Shown: positions 35,400 through 48,417, numbered from the stretch's first letter. The stretch: 64,000 nucleotides of DNA from Eumeta japonica (GCA_005406025.1 BGZK01000487.1:1-64000); one strand, 5' to 3'. Program-made: numbers and translations. Notes: a model not told the origin generated them from the letters alone.

Positions 35400-38380
35400 A
35401 GGTGACATATTAAGCACATTTACGCTACTTTTAATACACGATCTTAATATCGTATATAATACTAGAGTCACTTTACACGTACAAGTAACTAAATTTCATG
35501 CATTCAATTCATTTTTAAAAATTGAGAATCAATCAATTACGCAATAAATTTAAACTGTGTATCCTCTTGAAATATATAATAATAAATTTGAAAGTTTGAG
35601 GCTTTATTTCAATCTTAGTCACTAATGCTTCCATATGCAAATATCCCTCAGACACATACGTACAAATAAACATCGCACACGCGTTTTCATATGTATACAG
35701 TCTTATACTTCGTAAGCCCTGGTAACTTATGTTATTAATTATATAATTAGTTAACTTCTTGAAACATTTCCGATTATTTTGTATTTATAAGTGTGAGTTA
35801 CAGAAGAAACATAGCAGGGCCTAATAAATACATAGCCCAACAAAAAAAAATGTTTACTTCACTTTAAAAGTCAATTCTTCCTAATATTGGACGGAAGAAA
35901 ACGAATAAGACTAGGATTTTTTTTTATTAGCTCTTTTTCCATGATATACAATAGGTCAATATTTCTTTTTGAATAATTAAAAAAGAACACTAAATATTAA
36001 CGACGTTTGGGAACAACTTTAGAAGTGTGATACTACGTTTTGTAATCACATAAATATTTTAAATTGATAATAGTACATTAATCAAGTTGTTGGATCCATA
36101 GAGCAGTACTTTCAAGATCATTAAATTTTATACTATTTCAAATCATCACCCCCATACTAAACAGGGATAAGGGTTGCAACCTCTGGATTTTTACCGCTGT
36201 ACTGGAAATATGTAGGGCGTTAATGGGTTATGTATCTGTATGAGTATATCGCTATAAATTACCTATATTGCTTCTACAATTATCGGCGAATTAAAATTTA
36301 GTACTGACTTCGGGAATAATTTTTTTTGTCGACTAATATCGACTAACAGAAAGACATACAAAAATATTGAGTCGTAATTCCTCATTTGCACCTGGAAAAT
36401 TCAATTTTCCCATGCACTCAATAATGAAGGCATAGGATCTTAAAGTTATATTCTGATATACTCGTAGTAGCAGCCTTTTAAATGTAATTCACGATGGTTT
36501 TCACAGGGAATTTTTTTCCATGGGCCTGTAGTCTAGTAATTTTTATGACAATTTTTGAAATCGCCAGGTGCAACTACATAGAAATCGACTATTTTCGAAG
36601 CTGAAACTTTGTTGGACTATGATATTTTTCTGAAGTACCTCAAAAGAATCGGTCACCCTAGTCGCCGTGCTGTGGCCCGGTCATCGCGGATTACGTTCGC
36701 GGCATTATAGAAATGTCTTTTATTGGTAAAATTTTTCCGATAGATTTGTTCGATCATCTTTAGATAACGGCTTAAATTGGTAACATTCATTTCAACGAAT
36801 AATCAATATATGAACAACGCTTATAAAGTTAAAATCATCAATTAAAACTGTTTAACCAAGGAATATAAATCGTTTTTTTTTAGTGTTGATGCATATTTTT
36901 TTAGTTTTGCCTCTGTTTTATAATTTAAAATGTTCACAGCATGGAGATAAGTTGATGAAATAATTCAGCGATCAGTTACAACAATTGATTCAGTACAAAA
37001 AGAAATTATGCGGTGTTTATCTAAGTTTGGGAAAAGATCAACTCATAGCTATTAATTAGAAAAAGAATTTAGCGGAGAAACAATCTTGTGTCTTTTATTT
37101 TTAACTCTCTACTATAGTAAAATTGAAATATTTCATAAAATTAAGGACTTATTGTCTTCAGTTCGGTTTTCTAAAATTGACATTTCATCAAATATTAATA
37201 TTTCCATATTAGTAAGCTTTTCTGGCCATTTTGAGAGGGATGACCATATGTGTGTAAGGTTGTATGTAGGGGTGTAGTGTGCATGCGTAGGTACGTGCGT
37301 CTTGTACTGTTAATTACTACGGGGTCCATGGTGAAAAAAAAACTAAATTTCATTAGATTTTTTTTTTGAAGGGGGGTAATATGTAATAAACTAGGTTAGT
37401 TAGGCGGCACGCGAGGCGTCCCTGTTGAGTCCCGCGAAGCTTAATTCTGTTTATAAATTAAATTTGAAATAAGAGAATGTTATTGAGTTCGCGAAATGAA
37501 AGTAGAGAGAGAGTTGAGCCGTGTCTATGATAAGACATAGACCTCAAGAGAATTAGAAACCAAAGGAATTCGATGTAATTATTATTCCATTGAACTTGTA
37601 CATACATTGCTGCATATTACGCATCTGAGAAGAAAACGAATAAACTTACTTTGCGCCACTGTCGCTGTTTAACTTAAGATTCCGAGTACCGAAAAGGCTT
37701 CAGCTATTTATTAGGAGTAAGCTATTTCTTGAAAGCCTCCTTGCATTATAATATGTCAAAACTCCTTATTTTCTTTTGGAATCTGTGTGTCCACGCAATA
37801 AAAAGCATTGAGCTAACATTTTTAACTTGTTAGTGAGTTTTAAATAACTGTTCAAAAAAATGTAATTTCTGTTCGCATCTATTGTATGAACTGACCGGGG
37901 GCCGAATTTTCCGTATGCTGTTAATTTTTTTACTGTTTTAGTAAAATGCTAATCGACTGCTAACTCGCCCGATCATTCATACAAAAGTATGAGTTGACGG
38001 CCGAATAACAGATGAACGATGTATAGACAAGTCAGTCGAATTAAGAGTTACAAGCCGTAAAAGCTTGAGTGGGTAACGTCACATAAGTGCTTAGTTTAAG
38101 CCTAACGGTCTTGTTGGCTATTAAATAAGCTATCAAGCTTAGGCTTTTAGCCGCTTATGATATTGCCGTTCTTAAAGCGTATCCCAAGTTAATGAAATCC
38201 ATTCCTGGCTTTGTGAAATCAATATATAATGTATGTTCAGTATAGTTTTTATTGCCCATACTTATCTTTCTTGATCAAATTAGACGATTAGGGATATTAA
38301 TAAAGGATGACTGGTTAATGGTCGGGTTCAATTCTAATTATAAAGGAATTCACCAATGAGTTTTTACCTTAAAGTATGTG
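35400..38380. other. Intergenic, no gene recognised
   Basis: AT-rich with short open frames only. The 63-codon plus frame at 37086-37277 has no motif. Confidence 0.4.
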
Positions 38381-38509
38381 TGGTAGAAGCATACTGTGGT
38401 CAATTGGCTGCTGCCAAGCTGCACACTCTCACAAAATACTGACGTGAAGTATCAGTTTTTGGTATTGTATTTCGTCACTAGACGAAAGTGAGTGAGAGTT
38501 TCCGTAGCC

Positions 38510-38610
38510 CACCATCAGATATACTATTCCTACCTAAGAGGCCGGCCAACGCAATGGTGATAAATTATTGGGACTGGCATGCTACGTTAATAAATAGTCT
38601 GGCGATAAGA
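38510..38610. repeat. Lepidopteran-type interspersed repeat fragment
   Basis: CCCACCATCAGATATACTAT followed by AAGAGGCCGGCCAACGCAAT is another diverged copy of the repeat end at 4485. The preceding 38395-38510 may belong to the same element. Confidence 0.5.
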
Positions 38611-39388
38611 TATAGGTGCCACACTTTACATAAGTGACATCTACTGAAGAAGAGGCATGAGCCACTCCTCGAACATTCGAAACGTGTATATATATATTAT
38701 TTTGAAAAGATCAATATCTATTACACATCCTTATAACTTACCTATCTACGTACGTCTATTTAATGATCACAAGTTATTAAGACAAGTGTTAATGCTCAGC
38801 CCATAATATACATACATACAGGTATGATAAATAATGCTTAAAATTATTTTCATGTTTTACACGTTCACGTACATTACCGATTTTATGATAGAGAAAAAAA
38901 ATTAAAAATCTTTTGTCTTCGTAACAGATTAGTAATGAAAAGACATATTTACGTATTACTAGAGGTCGACACCAAAAAGTACAATACCCCATTTGTAATA
39001 GGATATCTCACTTCTCTAAAACTATTTTTTTTATTAATTATATTTTAACGACACCGAATGAGACAGCCATTTTCAATAGGAAACTGCTTGTTGTAATTCT
39101 AAAACTAGTACAAATAAAAAGGCCATTAAGCTGCCTAAATGGAAGTAGATTTCATTTTATTTTCAAATGTAATTCATATGAAATATGTAATTTTTGTATT
39201 TCCAAAATTTTAAAATGCTGTAATTTCTAAACTAGTTAACTGGTTTGTCGCAAATTTGAACTCCGCCTTTGTAATCATCCATAGAACATGTATGTTGAGT
39301 TTCATTGAGGTCTCTAAAGAATTGTAAACGCTACCGTGCTGACTAGCCCCATGTTATGTCGTATATATATAGTGTGGTATGTGTATGA

Positions 39389-39399
39389 TGGTATGTGTA

Positions 39400-39460
<61 letters not shown>

Positions 39461-39467
39461 CCATCAA
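39389..39467. repeat. (TA)n microsatellite with inverted flanks
   Basis: A TA run at 39402-39454 is flanked by ATGGTATGTGTAT on the left and ATACACATACCAT on the right. The whole block is therefore an inverted repeat of about 79 bp able to extrude as a cruciform. Confidence 0.85.
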
Positions 39468-41055
39468 TGGTCTATGGAGTTTGCTTGCCTTTTGACCGTG
39501 ATTTTTTCGCACGTTTTTAGTTAATCGATTGTTTGTAGGTAATCAATATTTTCAAAAACGGTTCGGTTCCATACGTTTCAATAGAGAATCGCAAATGATT
39601 ACACGATTCATTAGATTTCTTTCAGTGAACTCGTGCGGGACCTAAGTATCGAACGTTTTTTATATATTCAGCTTTTTTTTTCAAATGGACGGAAACTGTT
39701 TTGTGGCCAGTCTCCAACTCTTCAGCTGTGTCGTAAAAACTAATGTGCCAATCTTTTTCTACTTTTTTCTAAAATGGCATCAACTTTATCCATAACAGGT
39801 CGACTAGGCGAGGTTCATCTTTGACATCAAAATTACTGGACTATAAATGCTTGAACCAGTTTTGTGCTACTTTTGCCGATACTGTATTAGATCCACAAAC
39901 GTTATAATTTTTTTCGCTACTAGTATTGCATTTTTCTCATTTTTGTAAAAAAACTACAAAATGAATCGAATTTTTACGTTATATTTAATCATTTTGGTGG
40001 ACAAAAAAACAGTAGAAACAGTCTTAATTTTTAAGTTTCTTTTTTTAATGTCATCTATTTAATGGTATCAAAACAAAAAACCCAACCAAAAAGATTTAAC
40101 TGCAACTTTTTACTTATAAAATACGAATAAACTTTTTCCCCGACCTAACACTTGCTGATAGGCAGCGAAAAAGTTTTTCAGTCCTAATACACCCTCAAAT
40201 GCTTCTTCGCATTAAGAGTCGTGCAAGAATGTACAAAAAACACATTTATCGTATGAGAACTCAATTTAATTTTTTTTAAATTGTAGCTTAATCTATGCTT
40301 TTACCAAATTTTTTGTAAAAAAAAAAACCTTTTACGGTTCAAAATTTAAAGATATGACAGACAGATAGATGAATATTTTGTACTTAATAATAGGTTTTGA
40401 TATAAAACCCTAATACAAAGAGCTGCCTACGTATATGTTTTGTAATTTTTCGATAACCCAAAAATTTGTTTTCATATTAAATGGTATTCATATATAATTT
40501 CCTTTCCTTTTAATAATGACGCCCACGTAGCCGGTCGAGAAAGTTAAAATATTATTTCTATTTACGCTCATAGCATGAAAGAAGCTTCAGCGACAGCGAC
40601 GTAGAAAGAGAGACCGATTGGTTACTTGATTTCATTGCCTGGTCGAACACTTGTAGCCGGATTTAATAATGACGTAATTCTGAAATTTAATAGGATTTAG
40701 AACCAGAAACGTGATGACTTCAACACTTCAGTTCGCCCTACGTCCGACCCTTAGCGCCGCTCGGGAAAGAAGTGATGTAATGTTGTAAAACATGCACATG
40801 TACCCAAAGACGTTATTAATTTCTCGGAAAGGATTCTAACATTTTTGTATATTTTTATAAAATTTTGTACTCAGATAATGTGTTATCTCCCAATTTTTTC
40901 TAGATAGATGTCATCCCCGAGAAATTAAAATCTAAATAAAATTGCAAACTATAAATATAATTTCAAATTAGGAAAACAAATAAATAAATCTAATCTGTGT
41001 ATCATTATTAAATGCGTAACTCTTTTACATAAATAATAGCTCGTAAACGTCTGTA

Positions 41056-41265
41056 TCATTCTCATCACGGTCAGTCCACCGCTGGACGTGGGTCTCCGCT
41101 CCACCGCAGACGACGGTCTTACGCCAATCGTGACTTCATTTAGCTGGAGGACGCCCTACGACCAGTCTACGTTTATGGAGTCGCGGTCTTCGCCCAAGAA
41201 CAACGCGATTCCCACGGTTGATGTTTCTTGTGCAGATACGGTAAGCCTACTGTCACTTCAGCTTA
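41056..41265. repeat. Lepidopteran-type interspersed repeat
   Basis: CAGTCCACCGCTGGACGTGG and the later TGTCACTTCAGCTTACTAAT match, with changes, a repeat I recognise as widespread in Lepidoptera. The GC-rich 83-codon frame across it (41088-41339) is repeat-derived. Confidence 0.6.
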
Positions 41266-41929
41266 CTAATTTTGATATCGTCTCAATGGATTTGATTAAA
41301 CATATTATTATTCATATAGTAATATATATATATATATAATAGAATTAATAAAGTATGTAAGGACATTTTCTTTCAGAAAGAAACACATTACCGTTACAAT
41401 TACGAAAGACGCCATCTATCGATCGTTCTTTAGCGTTAATTGTAATGTAGTTTTAGTTACAGTTTTTTTTTTATATATAAATTACTTGCAACTAATCTTT
41501 TTACTTATTACATGTATCCAAATGAATAAAAAAAAATATTCCTCTTACATGAGAAAAAATCATAATAATTATTGTTCTTCTAATTGTGATTCCTATTTCA
41601 GAAATATTGAAACTACAATTAGGAAACAGACGATGATAGTGATATCGATATTTATTGAAGTGATAGCCAAGTAATGGAAATAATAATAATATAGTGTTAA
41701 AATAAGTAATTATGTTTTGAACTGACAAGTAGCAGTTAATAGGGTATATGTATTTTTTTAACTATTCTATAAGTACCTAATTATATAACGAGAAAATTAT
41801 ATAAGACTTCCACAATGTTACTAAATAAGCTAAAAAATAATAATTAAAAACTACTATAATTTTCGGACGATTTAAACGCCGCCATTTTGGCGCTCTCATT
41901 TTGTGAATTGTGACGTCACCGAAGAATAA

Positions 41930-42922
41930 AAAAAAGTGTGTGTGTGTATTAGTGTACACACGTAAGAAGTGAAACGTCTTTATGACATCATTTTTCGAAA
42001 AATGATTTACTATTTACAACTTCACAGAAATTAGTTGAATAAAGCTAAATTAGATAAAGTTTATGCAAAAGGCTTTTGTTATCATAGATATGGATACAAA
42101 AATAATACAATTATTTCACCTTTCTGCTACTAAGATTATAGCATTTCATTAATTATAATAGAATTATTACTTTTATTGTTATCGTTATTGTATATTTTTG
42201 TAATTAATGGCTTAACTCACTGATATTTACAATCAAAAACTAAGATTAACCTGAAATAACCTTAAAAAAATAAATACCGTAATCACACCCACGTGTTGAA
42301 TGTATTAGAAAAAGGTTTAATTACCTACTTCTGTTAGAAATCCACTGGAATTAGAATAAATATCTTTTATTCCTTTGCCAATAACTTTATAAATTTTTTC
42401 GCTAATCACTTAATTGAAATATTATTTTTCACGTCACTACTGAGTTTCAGAAATAGAAATGTTCAGAGTTTCATGTAGGAGACTTGGTAATGGTATATGT
42501 ACCTAGAGGGGTGACAGGTAAAACTTTTCAATTAATGCGATGTTATAAAGGGCCATATAGAATTGTAGGGAAATTATCGAACGCTACATATAAAATCGAG
42601 TCACTCAATGAAAGAATGTGAAATATAGTTCATGTATGTCGGTTGAAAAGGTTTCAACTTAGATAATAGGAAAATGTAATATATACAAACTGTATATAGA
42701 TCTAGGGTGTTGACAGAAAGTATATGTGACAGGTGGCCTTAGTAATAATTATGTTTATGCCACGATGACATTAATAACATTGAATAAATATGGCGCGTAA
42801 CGGAAAAATGTTACCCAGAAATAAAGATGGCGCGTAACAGATAAAGATGGCGCGTAACAGAAAAACGTTACATTGCTATAAAATTTCTCTCTCATACGCC
42901 GATAAAGAAGTTTCACTTCAAT
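41930..42922 (+). mobile_element. Rearranged LTR retrotransposon remnant (locus B)
   Basis: 41930-42105 is the second half of the LTR in inverted orientation. 42105-42395 is unrelated AT-rich DNA. 42396-42690 is the internal region with the pol 3' end in plus orientation. 42709-42922 is the first half of the downstream LTR, which then stops abruptly at TTTCACTTCAATAAC. The missing second half is the same segment that lies inverted upstream. Tandem GATGGCGCGTAACAGA-like units occur in the LTR at 42826-42860. Confidence 0.7.
42480..42665 (+). pseudogene. Ty3/gypsy-type integrase C-terminus remnant (locus B)
   Basis: Reads VYVPRGVTGKTFQ, CYKGPYRIVGKLSNATYKIE, an in-frame stop, then HVCRLKRFQLR and the terminal stop next to the LTR. 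Same gene fragment as at 29876-30045, with the same internal stop. Confidence 0.65.
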
Positions 42923-42972
42923 AACAACGAAGTTTTGTATTGTGTAAGGTGTTAATTCGCGGAAATCCATAG

Positions 42973-43017
42973 TAGACGCTTGCCTGCATGTTAATGCATG
43001 TTGCAGGCAAGCGTCTA
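42973..43017. repeat. Perfect 16-bp-arm hairpin
   Basis: TAGACGCTTGCCTGCA at 42973-42988 is exactly complementary to TGCAGGCAAGCGTCTA at 43002-43017, with a 13-nt loop. It lies 50 bp past the broken LTR of locus B and just before the THAP remnant. Confidence 0.9.
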
Positions 43018-43063
43018 TAAAAGTTTTGTTTATGATTAAAGCTAATAAGATCAACTTATTGTA

Positions 43064-43256
43064 ATGGAAGAGCACACATAAGCTCATTATAAATATTGTA
43101 TTGTTCCTATGTGCGAAAATAACATTAAAACTGCACCTGACAAGATATATTTTCATATGCCCAAAAAATGCAAATATAAAGAAAAAGTGATGCAAGGCAA
43201 TGAGGAGAGATAATGTACTGTGTTTGAGCAGTTTATATTGTTGTGAAGATTATTGA
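43064..43256 (+). pseudogene. THAP-domain remnant, copy B
   Basis: Starts ATGGAAGAG, has an in-frame stop at codon 6, then reads KYCIVPMCENN (first Cys pair at 43097 and 43112), a FHMPKK segment as in THAP fingers and, after a one-base frame change, SSLYCCEDY. The final position should be His in the C2CH zinc site and is Tyr here (CAT to TAT). It is therefore a dead THAP finger about 60 residues long. It probably comes from a P-like or other THAP transposon; no transposase body follows. Confidence 0.6.
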
Positions 43257-43259
43257 GCC

Positions 43260-46200
43260 TAAAATCATATTCATCACATCACAAAATTAGCGGTATATTT
43301 TAGGTTATAATTACTTGATTGACTCATCTCACGAGTATAAAAAAAAAGGAATATGAAAATTTATCGAATATCTATAACTTTTTTACACAGATCAATTTTA
43401 TGTAGATTATCCGACTGTGCCTTGACATAACCGCTTTGTCATTATGGCGAGTCTTTTATCACAAAAGTCACTGCTTTCAGTTAATAATTTACAAAAAAAC
43501 AATAGTAATTTATTATAATCAGCGGCAAAACAATGCGACTAACCGTCAATAATCATACAAACGATCTGTTAACAGATCTCAATGCATTCAGAGTAAACGG
43601 TGACGTCACGTTTCATTCCGTCAATAGTGTTGCGTTTTGGAAAATTGCGAGGGAATTTGAAAAATGGTACTTTTAAATAATTAAATTTATCATTAGAAAC
43701 ATGATAATTTGTAAAAATAATCATGTGTATATATTTCTTTAGCAATAAGGATTACACATAATTTTTTGTCCATTTCTAAATCACATGAATATTCCCTATT
43801 ATTTAACTTGGAAATCTTATATAGAAAGAGCTGAGAACTCTTCTTGATCTGAAGCTTGAAAATATATTAAATTGTAATTTTAATATAGAAAATGGTTTCT
43901 ATTAAAATCCACATGTTTCAAACAAATCTTTCTCGAACAGTAATATCAGCGATTCGAATGACACGAAAATAAAATATAACGAAACCAAATCTAATAAGAT
44001 GCCGGCGCAAACACAGCCGCAGACAGTGCCGCCAATCGTAAATATCAGGGCAGGCAGACACTCCGTCTGGGCTTTGTTATCTAAATCCGGGTGATTTTTT
44101 TCGTCCGGGTGCGCCAGCGCCCAGATACAAGGGGTCGCGTGAGCGTGTAAGGTCACACGATGATTGTGGCCAACAAGATACCCTTTATCTATCACCCTAT
44201 GTATATAATTAAGTATACATATTTGATAAGATGAGAAACTCAAGAATCACTTGACAAGCTCAAGTAATTCTTCGGGTAATAAAGCTTTCAATATCGTGAT
44301 GATCTGCAAAGTATAAAATTAAGATAAGCATAAAAAATACATTTTATACTGACTACAGTTATAAGCCTTGTGATTTATTCTGAAGAAGTTTCACGTTATC
44401 TCGATGGATATACCGGAGTACATACGTAGAAAAAGACGTTTAGTTTGTCTTTATCAATATAGTCCTACAAGTATAGGTTTTTATTATCCATAATAAATCC
44501 TTACTTTTCAATCACGCCAAAGTAATGCAAACTGCCAACTGATATAGATAGATACGCACACAGCATTTTTTTTGTCTAGAACTAGCAAATCAATACGACG
44601 ATAAGTCGGTCGCCCGGCACTGCACTGCTGACGGGATACGACTCTGATTAGCTCTACTTTAGGGCTTCTAGAACAATAAAAAAAATTCCAGTTCTTTAAA
44701 ACTTTGAAGTTCAAAACAAAATAAAATTCAAAACTTTAAAGACGAACACATGAGCACTAATGTGTTCGTCTTTTAAAATTTTAAGACAGTTACGAGTATT
44801 ACAAAGGCCCGTGTGGCTATTACCGTGATTGAATGACTTTTTGAATTGATTTGACATTGACAAATAAACTCAAATATTGATCGCTTGAAACGGAATACCA
44901 GATCTTTGAAAGTCGCCAATTCACCAGCGGTAGCGATATTTTAATTTGTAGTTATTTTCATTTAGTTAATATTTAGAACACAAATTTAAAAATAATAGGT
45001 AGGCATGCTTATGGTTGCTATTTTTATGTACAGTTAATTTCAAATATTGAATAGGTTTTCAAATATTGCGCACAAAATCATAAGTAATTTAATAAAATTG
45101 TTATCAACCGAAATATATTTATCTGTAACTAACTTCACGTCTAGTACGCCAATCACGCACAATGATTCAAGGTTATTTATAGGTTAAATAATAGATAATA
45201 CACATCGTAGATAAAATTAGATTTTGACAGTGTTCCAAAAAACGGGAGGTTCTATAGTCGTCGCGAATATTTTTATTTTTATTTATGCTCATCGATTTGT
45301 CGTAAGTGACAACCGATTCGATTAGTTTAAATTACATTTATTATAGCAGACCCCGAATAGTCCCATGTATTTTTTATGATATGAAACATACCGTTTCTTA
45401 GAAAATCAGAAAACAACATGTTTATAAAAGTGTTTGTAGATTTGCTTTTATGACTTTTTGGTCATTTTTCAAAAACGTGTCAGTTGATTTAATTGTTTTA
45501 CAGTACAACTCTTACTTAAAAATAAATTAATATGAAAATCGCCATCAATAACGTATTATAATAATTATTTAGTTGTTTGTTGAGTCAGTGCCAGTAATAA
45601 CGACCTAAAAAAAAATTAAAAAAAAAACCCCGACTGCTTAGAAGTAAAAATATGGAAACAAGATGATGTAAAAAAATATTTGCAGTCGGGCACATATACG
45701 TAGCAAGAGTCACAGCACGTAAAGAAACATGAATCCCGTCAAGAACATAAATGTGAAATGGGACCAAGTTTAATGTTATGATATGTGCCTTGGTTGATGA
45801 CTTCAACAACAAAAGAAGTGAGATCTAATTGGTTGCTAAGTTCAGCGGTCGGCCCTGAAATTTATTTATATCAACATAAAATATTTTATTACAACTTAAA
45901 ATATAGTTTCTTCTAATAACTTAGGATAATATAATTGAAGCCTAAGCTATGACATGGCTAGTTTTCATATACGGATTACTTTTGGTATTACTTTCAATTC
46001 AATACTTTTGATATGCCCAACAACACACGTGCCAACAAGATAAATCTAACGATGTATAACTTCAAGAGACCTATTTATGAGGTTAGGAGCTACGAAGGAA
46101 CATAGGAATGGATATACATATACAATACAGGTCAAACACATAACACTTCTTTCGGGCTTTGCTGTAGTCGGGTAAAAGGATGTTAAATGATAACAGCTGA

Positions 46201-46430
46201 AACACAATCGTGTCTGAAATACCCTTAGCCATCACCGACTCCAAAGATAACCAATTATTTTAATTAATAAGTATATGCACGTGGTTTATTTTTTTATGCA
46301 ACGACGTGTTTGGTTACAAAAAAAGGTGTCTTTTAAGATTATGGAACTTTTGCGACGTTGCAAAGAATTTTAATTGTTTGCACCTCTAGTCGAATATGGT
46401 AAACATTAAAATGTTCTATATAATTAGACT
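43260..46430. other. Intergenic, no gene recognised
   Basis: AT-rich. Contains a hairpin with 14-bp perfect arms (44738-44751 and 44760-44773, 8-nt loop). CCCGACTGC at 45629 and its inverse GCAGTCGGG at 45682 mark a short repeat of a type common in insects. Minus-strand frames at 43902-44243 and 45585-45812 have no motif. Confidence 0.4.
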
Positions 46431-46440
46431 TGTTCTCCTT

Positions 46441-47222
46441 TTTTTAGGGTTCCGAGCCAAAATGGTAAAAACGGAACTGTTATAGCTTCATCTTGTCCGT
46501 ATGTCACAAGCATTTTATTTAAAAACTACAAGACCTATATTGATGAAATCTATAGTGTAGATGTCGTGTATAAGCCGCTACTTAGTTTGGTGGTTAAAGA
46601 ACAAAATAAATATTTCTAGGGGGCACTCCATACACGTAACAAAAACTGAAAAAAATATTTTTTCAGCAAACATCAACGAGTGGTACATATTTCGACAGTT
46701 CTTTTAAAAACGCTTTAAGCAATTTTTATTATCACGTGAATAATTTCGGAAATAATCGCTCCGCAAGTTGCAGAAATAGTGTCCCGCCTATTTTTTTCTA
46801 ATCCATAAGTCCAAAAATATAAATATAACGAAGATAATGCCTGATAAATACTTTCACCAAAAAATATTTTGAACATGGTCGGATATACGGTTTTTGAGTT
46901 ATTGACGAAAAGGTGCGCTCCTCAACAAAAAGACGTGAGTGCCATGAAGACACGATCTTTTGCTTATGCATTTTAGTTTGATGTACACTAATTTAATATT
47001 AATAGTCAACTTTTCTACTTGTTTTTTTAGTTATAGGCGACTAAAATGCTTATAACTATTCAGTGCGGGAAACATGAAAAAAGTGTAACAACATACTTTT
47101 ATCACCTGTAGTGAATTTTTTTTGTAATCAGAATTAGAATTAGAATTCGAAGACCATGCTCATTATAGGCTTCGAAACCCTATAATGAGCATGGTCCGAC
47201 ATACTCTTGGCTAGTTTTTTAT
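46441..47222 (+). mobile_element. Interspersed repeat family R, copy 2
   Basis: The reverse complement of this segment aligns with 21893-22627. The left end is TTTTAGGGTTCCGAGCCAAA. The right end carries a perfect 18-bp foldback (47152-47169 and 47179-47196, GACCATGCTCATTATAGG and its inverse), whose second arm continues into CCGACATACTCTTGGCTAG. No protein readable. Confidence 0.75.
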
Positions 47223-47232
47223 AGAACATCGT

Positions 47233-48155
47233 GAGGGCTGCTATTTATGTATCCGGAACTGGACACTTATAGAACAATATTTAAAAATATCGATACTGTA
47301 CAGGAACTTTTAATGCAAGATCGTCATGTTACATATCACGAGATAAAGGCGTCCCTGGGCATAAGTATGACCAGCATATATAACATATTAGACTAAAATT
47401 TGGCTGTAAAAAAAATTTGTCCGCAATGGATTCCACACACATTTAAGCATTGAGCAACAAGAGGCTCGTGTCGATTGGTGCAAAAAAAATGATAAGAAAT
47501 ACAATCATGGTGCTTCAAAAGTTGTGTATAATATCCACACAGGTGATGAATCTTGGATATATGCGTATGTCCCCGAAACTAAACAACAGTCAACGGTGTA
47601 GGCATCCCAAGATGAGGCAAACCCAACAAAAGTGATTCGTGCCAAAACACTTTGAACCAAGTAGTTGTCTGTTTTTTTGGTATAAATTGACATATGATTA
47701 CAGTTCCAGTAGAAAATCGTAAGACGGTTAATTCAGAGTGGTATACATCTATTTGTTTGCCATAAGTCTTTGAAAAAACAGGGCAGAACAACCAATAAAG
47801 CAAAATCATTTTTCATCATGGTAATGCTAGCTGTCACTCGTCGGCCGAAACAACTCGGTTTTTGAAAGGTCAAAAAATCGAGTTGACGGGTAATCCGCCG
47901 TACAGCCCCGATTTAGCATCCAATGATTTTTTTTCCCCAAGAGCGAAGAATAAATCACGTGGTCAAGTTTTTCGAACCACGAAGTGACCGTTGATACCTC
48001 AATAAGAATGGAAAAAGTGCTATTAAAATTGGTTTCAGCGTATGCAAAAGTGCATCGATCACCTTGGCAAATATTTTGAAAAGCTATAAAACCATATTTA
48101 ATGACAGATGTTTGTTTCTTTTTGATATTCCGGACGAATAAATAGCAGCTCTCCT
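47233..48155 (+). mobile_element. Mariner transposon copy 3, internally deleted
   Basis: The left end GAGGGCTGCTATTTATGTAT (47233) is matched by ATAAATAGCAGCTCTCC at the right (48139-48155). Inside both ends the inner part of the repeat, TCCGGA, is also kept. At 923 bp it is shorter than a full mariner of about 1.3 kb. Its ends differ from copies 1 and 2, so it is a separate mariner lineage. Confidence 0.88.
47283..48090 (+). pseudogene. Mariner transposase remnant (copy 3)
   Basis: Begins within the DNA-binding domain (QDRHVTYHEIKASLGISM) because the first helix-turn-helix is deleted. The first catalytic Asp is kept in TGDESWIYAYVPETKQQS, but the second is lost (HHGN instead of HHDN, near 47811). 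PPYSPDL with the third Asp remains near 47900. Stops and frameshifts break the frame in several places. It ends in FSVCKSASITLANILKSY-like sequence corresponding to the usual C-terminus. Confidence 0.88.
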
Positions 48156-48417
48156 ATTTCTTAATATTCTTTAATATGAAACGTGCCTCACTTGAATATA
48201 GATTATTGACGACGAATTTGAATTATATTTTAAAATATTTTCACGGCAATCTTTATTATTGAATAAATTTATTAATACACTTGAAGATAGGCATTATCCG
48301 AGAGCTTTCCGAGCAAAGACATTAGATATGTTTGTCAAATATATACATAAATTATTTAATAATAACAAGCTCTAACGACAAAAAATATTTTTAATAGTAC
48401 GTGAAGTTAAAAAGTGC

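Noticed and set aside
42755..43195. 146-codon minus-strand ORF
   Set aside because: It runs antisense through the LTR remnant, the hairpin and the THAP fragment; the composition is that of reversed repeat DNA.
43902..44243. 113-codon minus-strand ORF with Cys/Gly stretch (GGTVCGCVCAG)
   Set aside because: No recognisable domain or start context; too little to call a gene.
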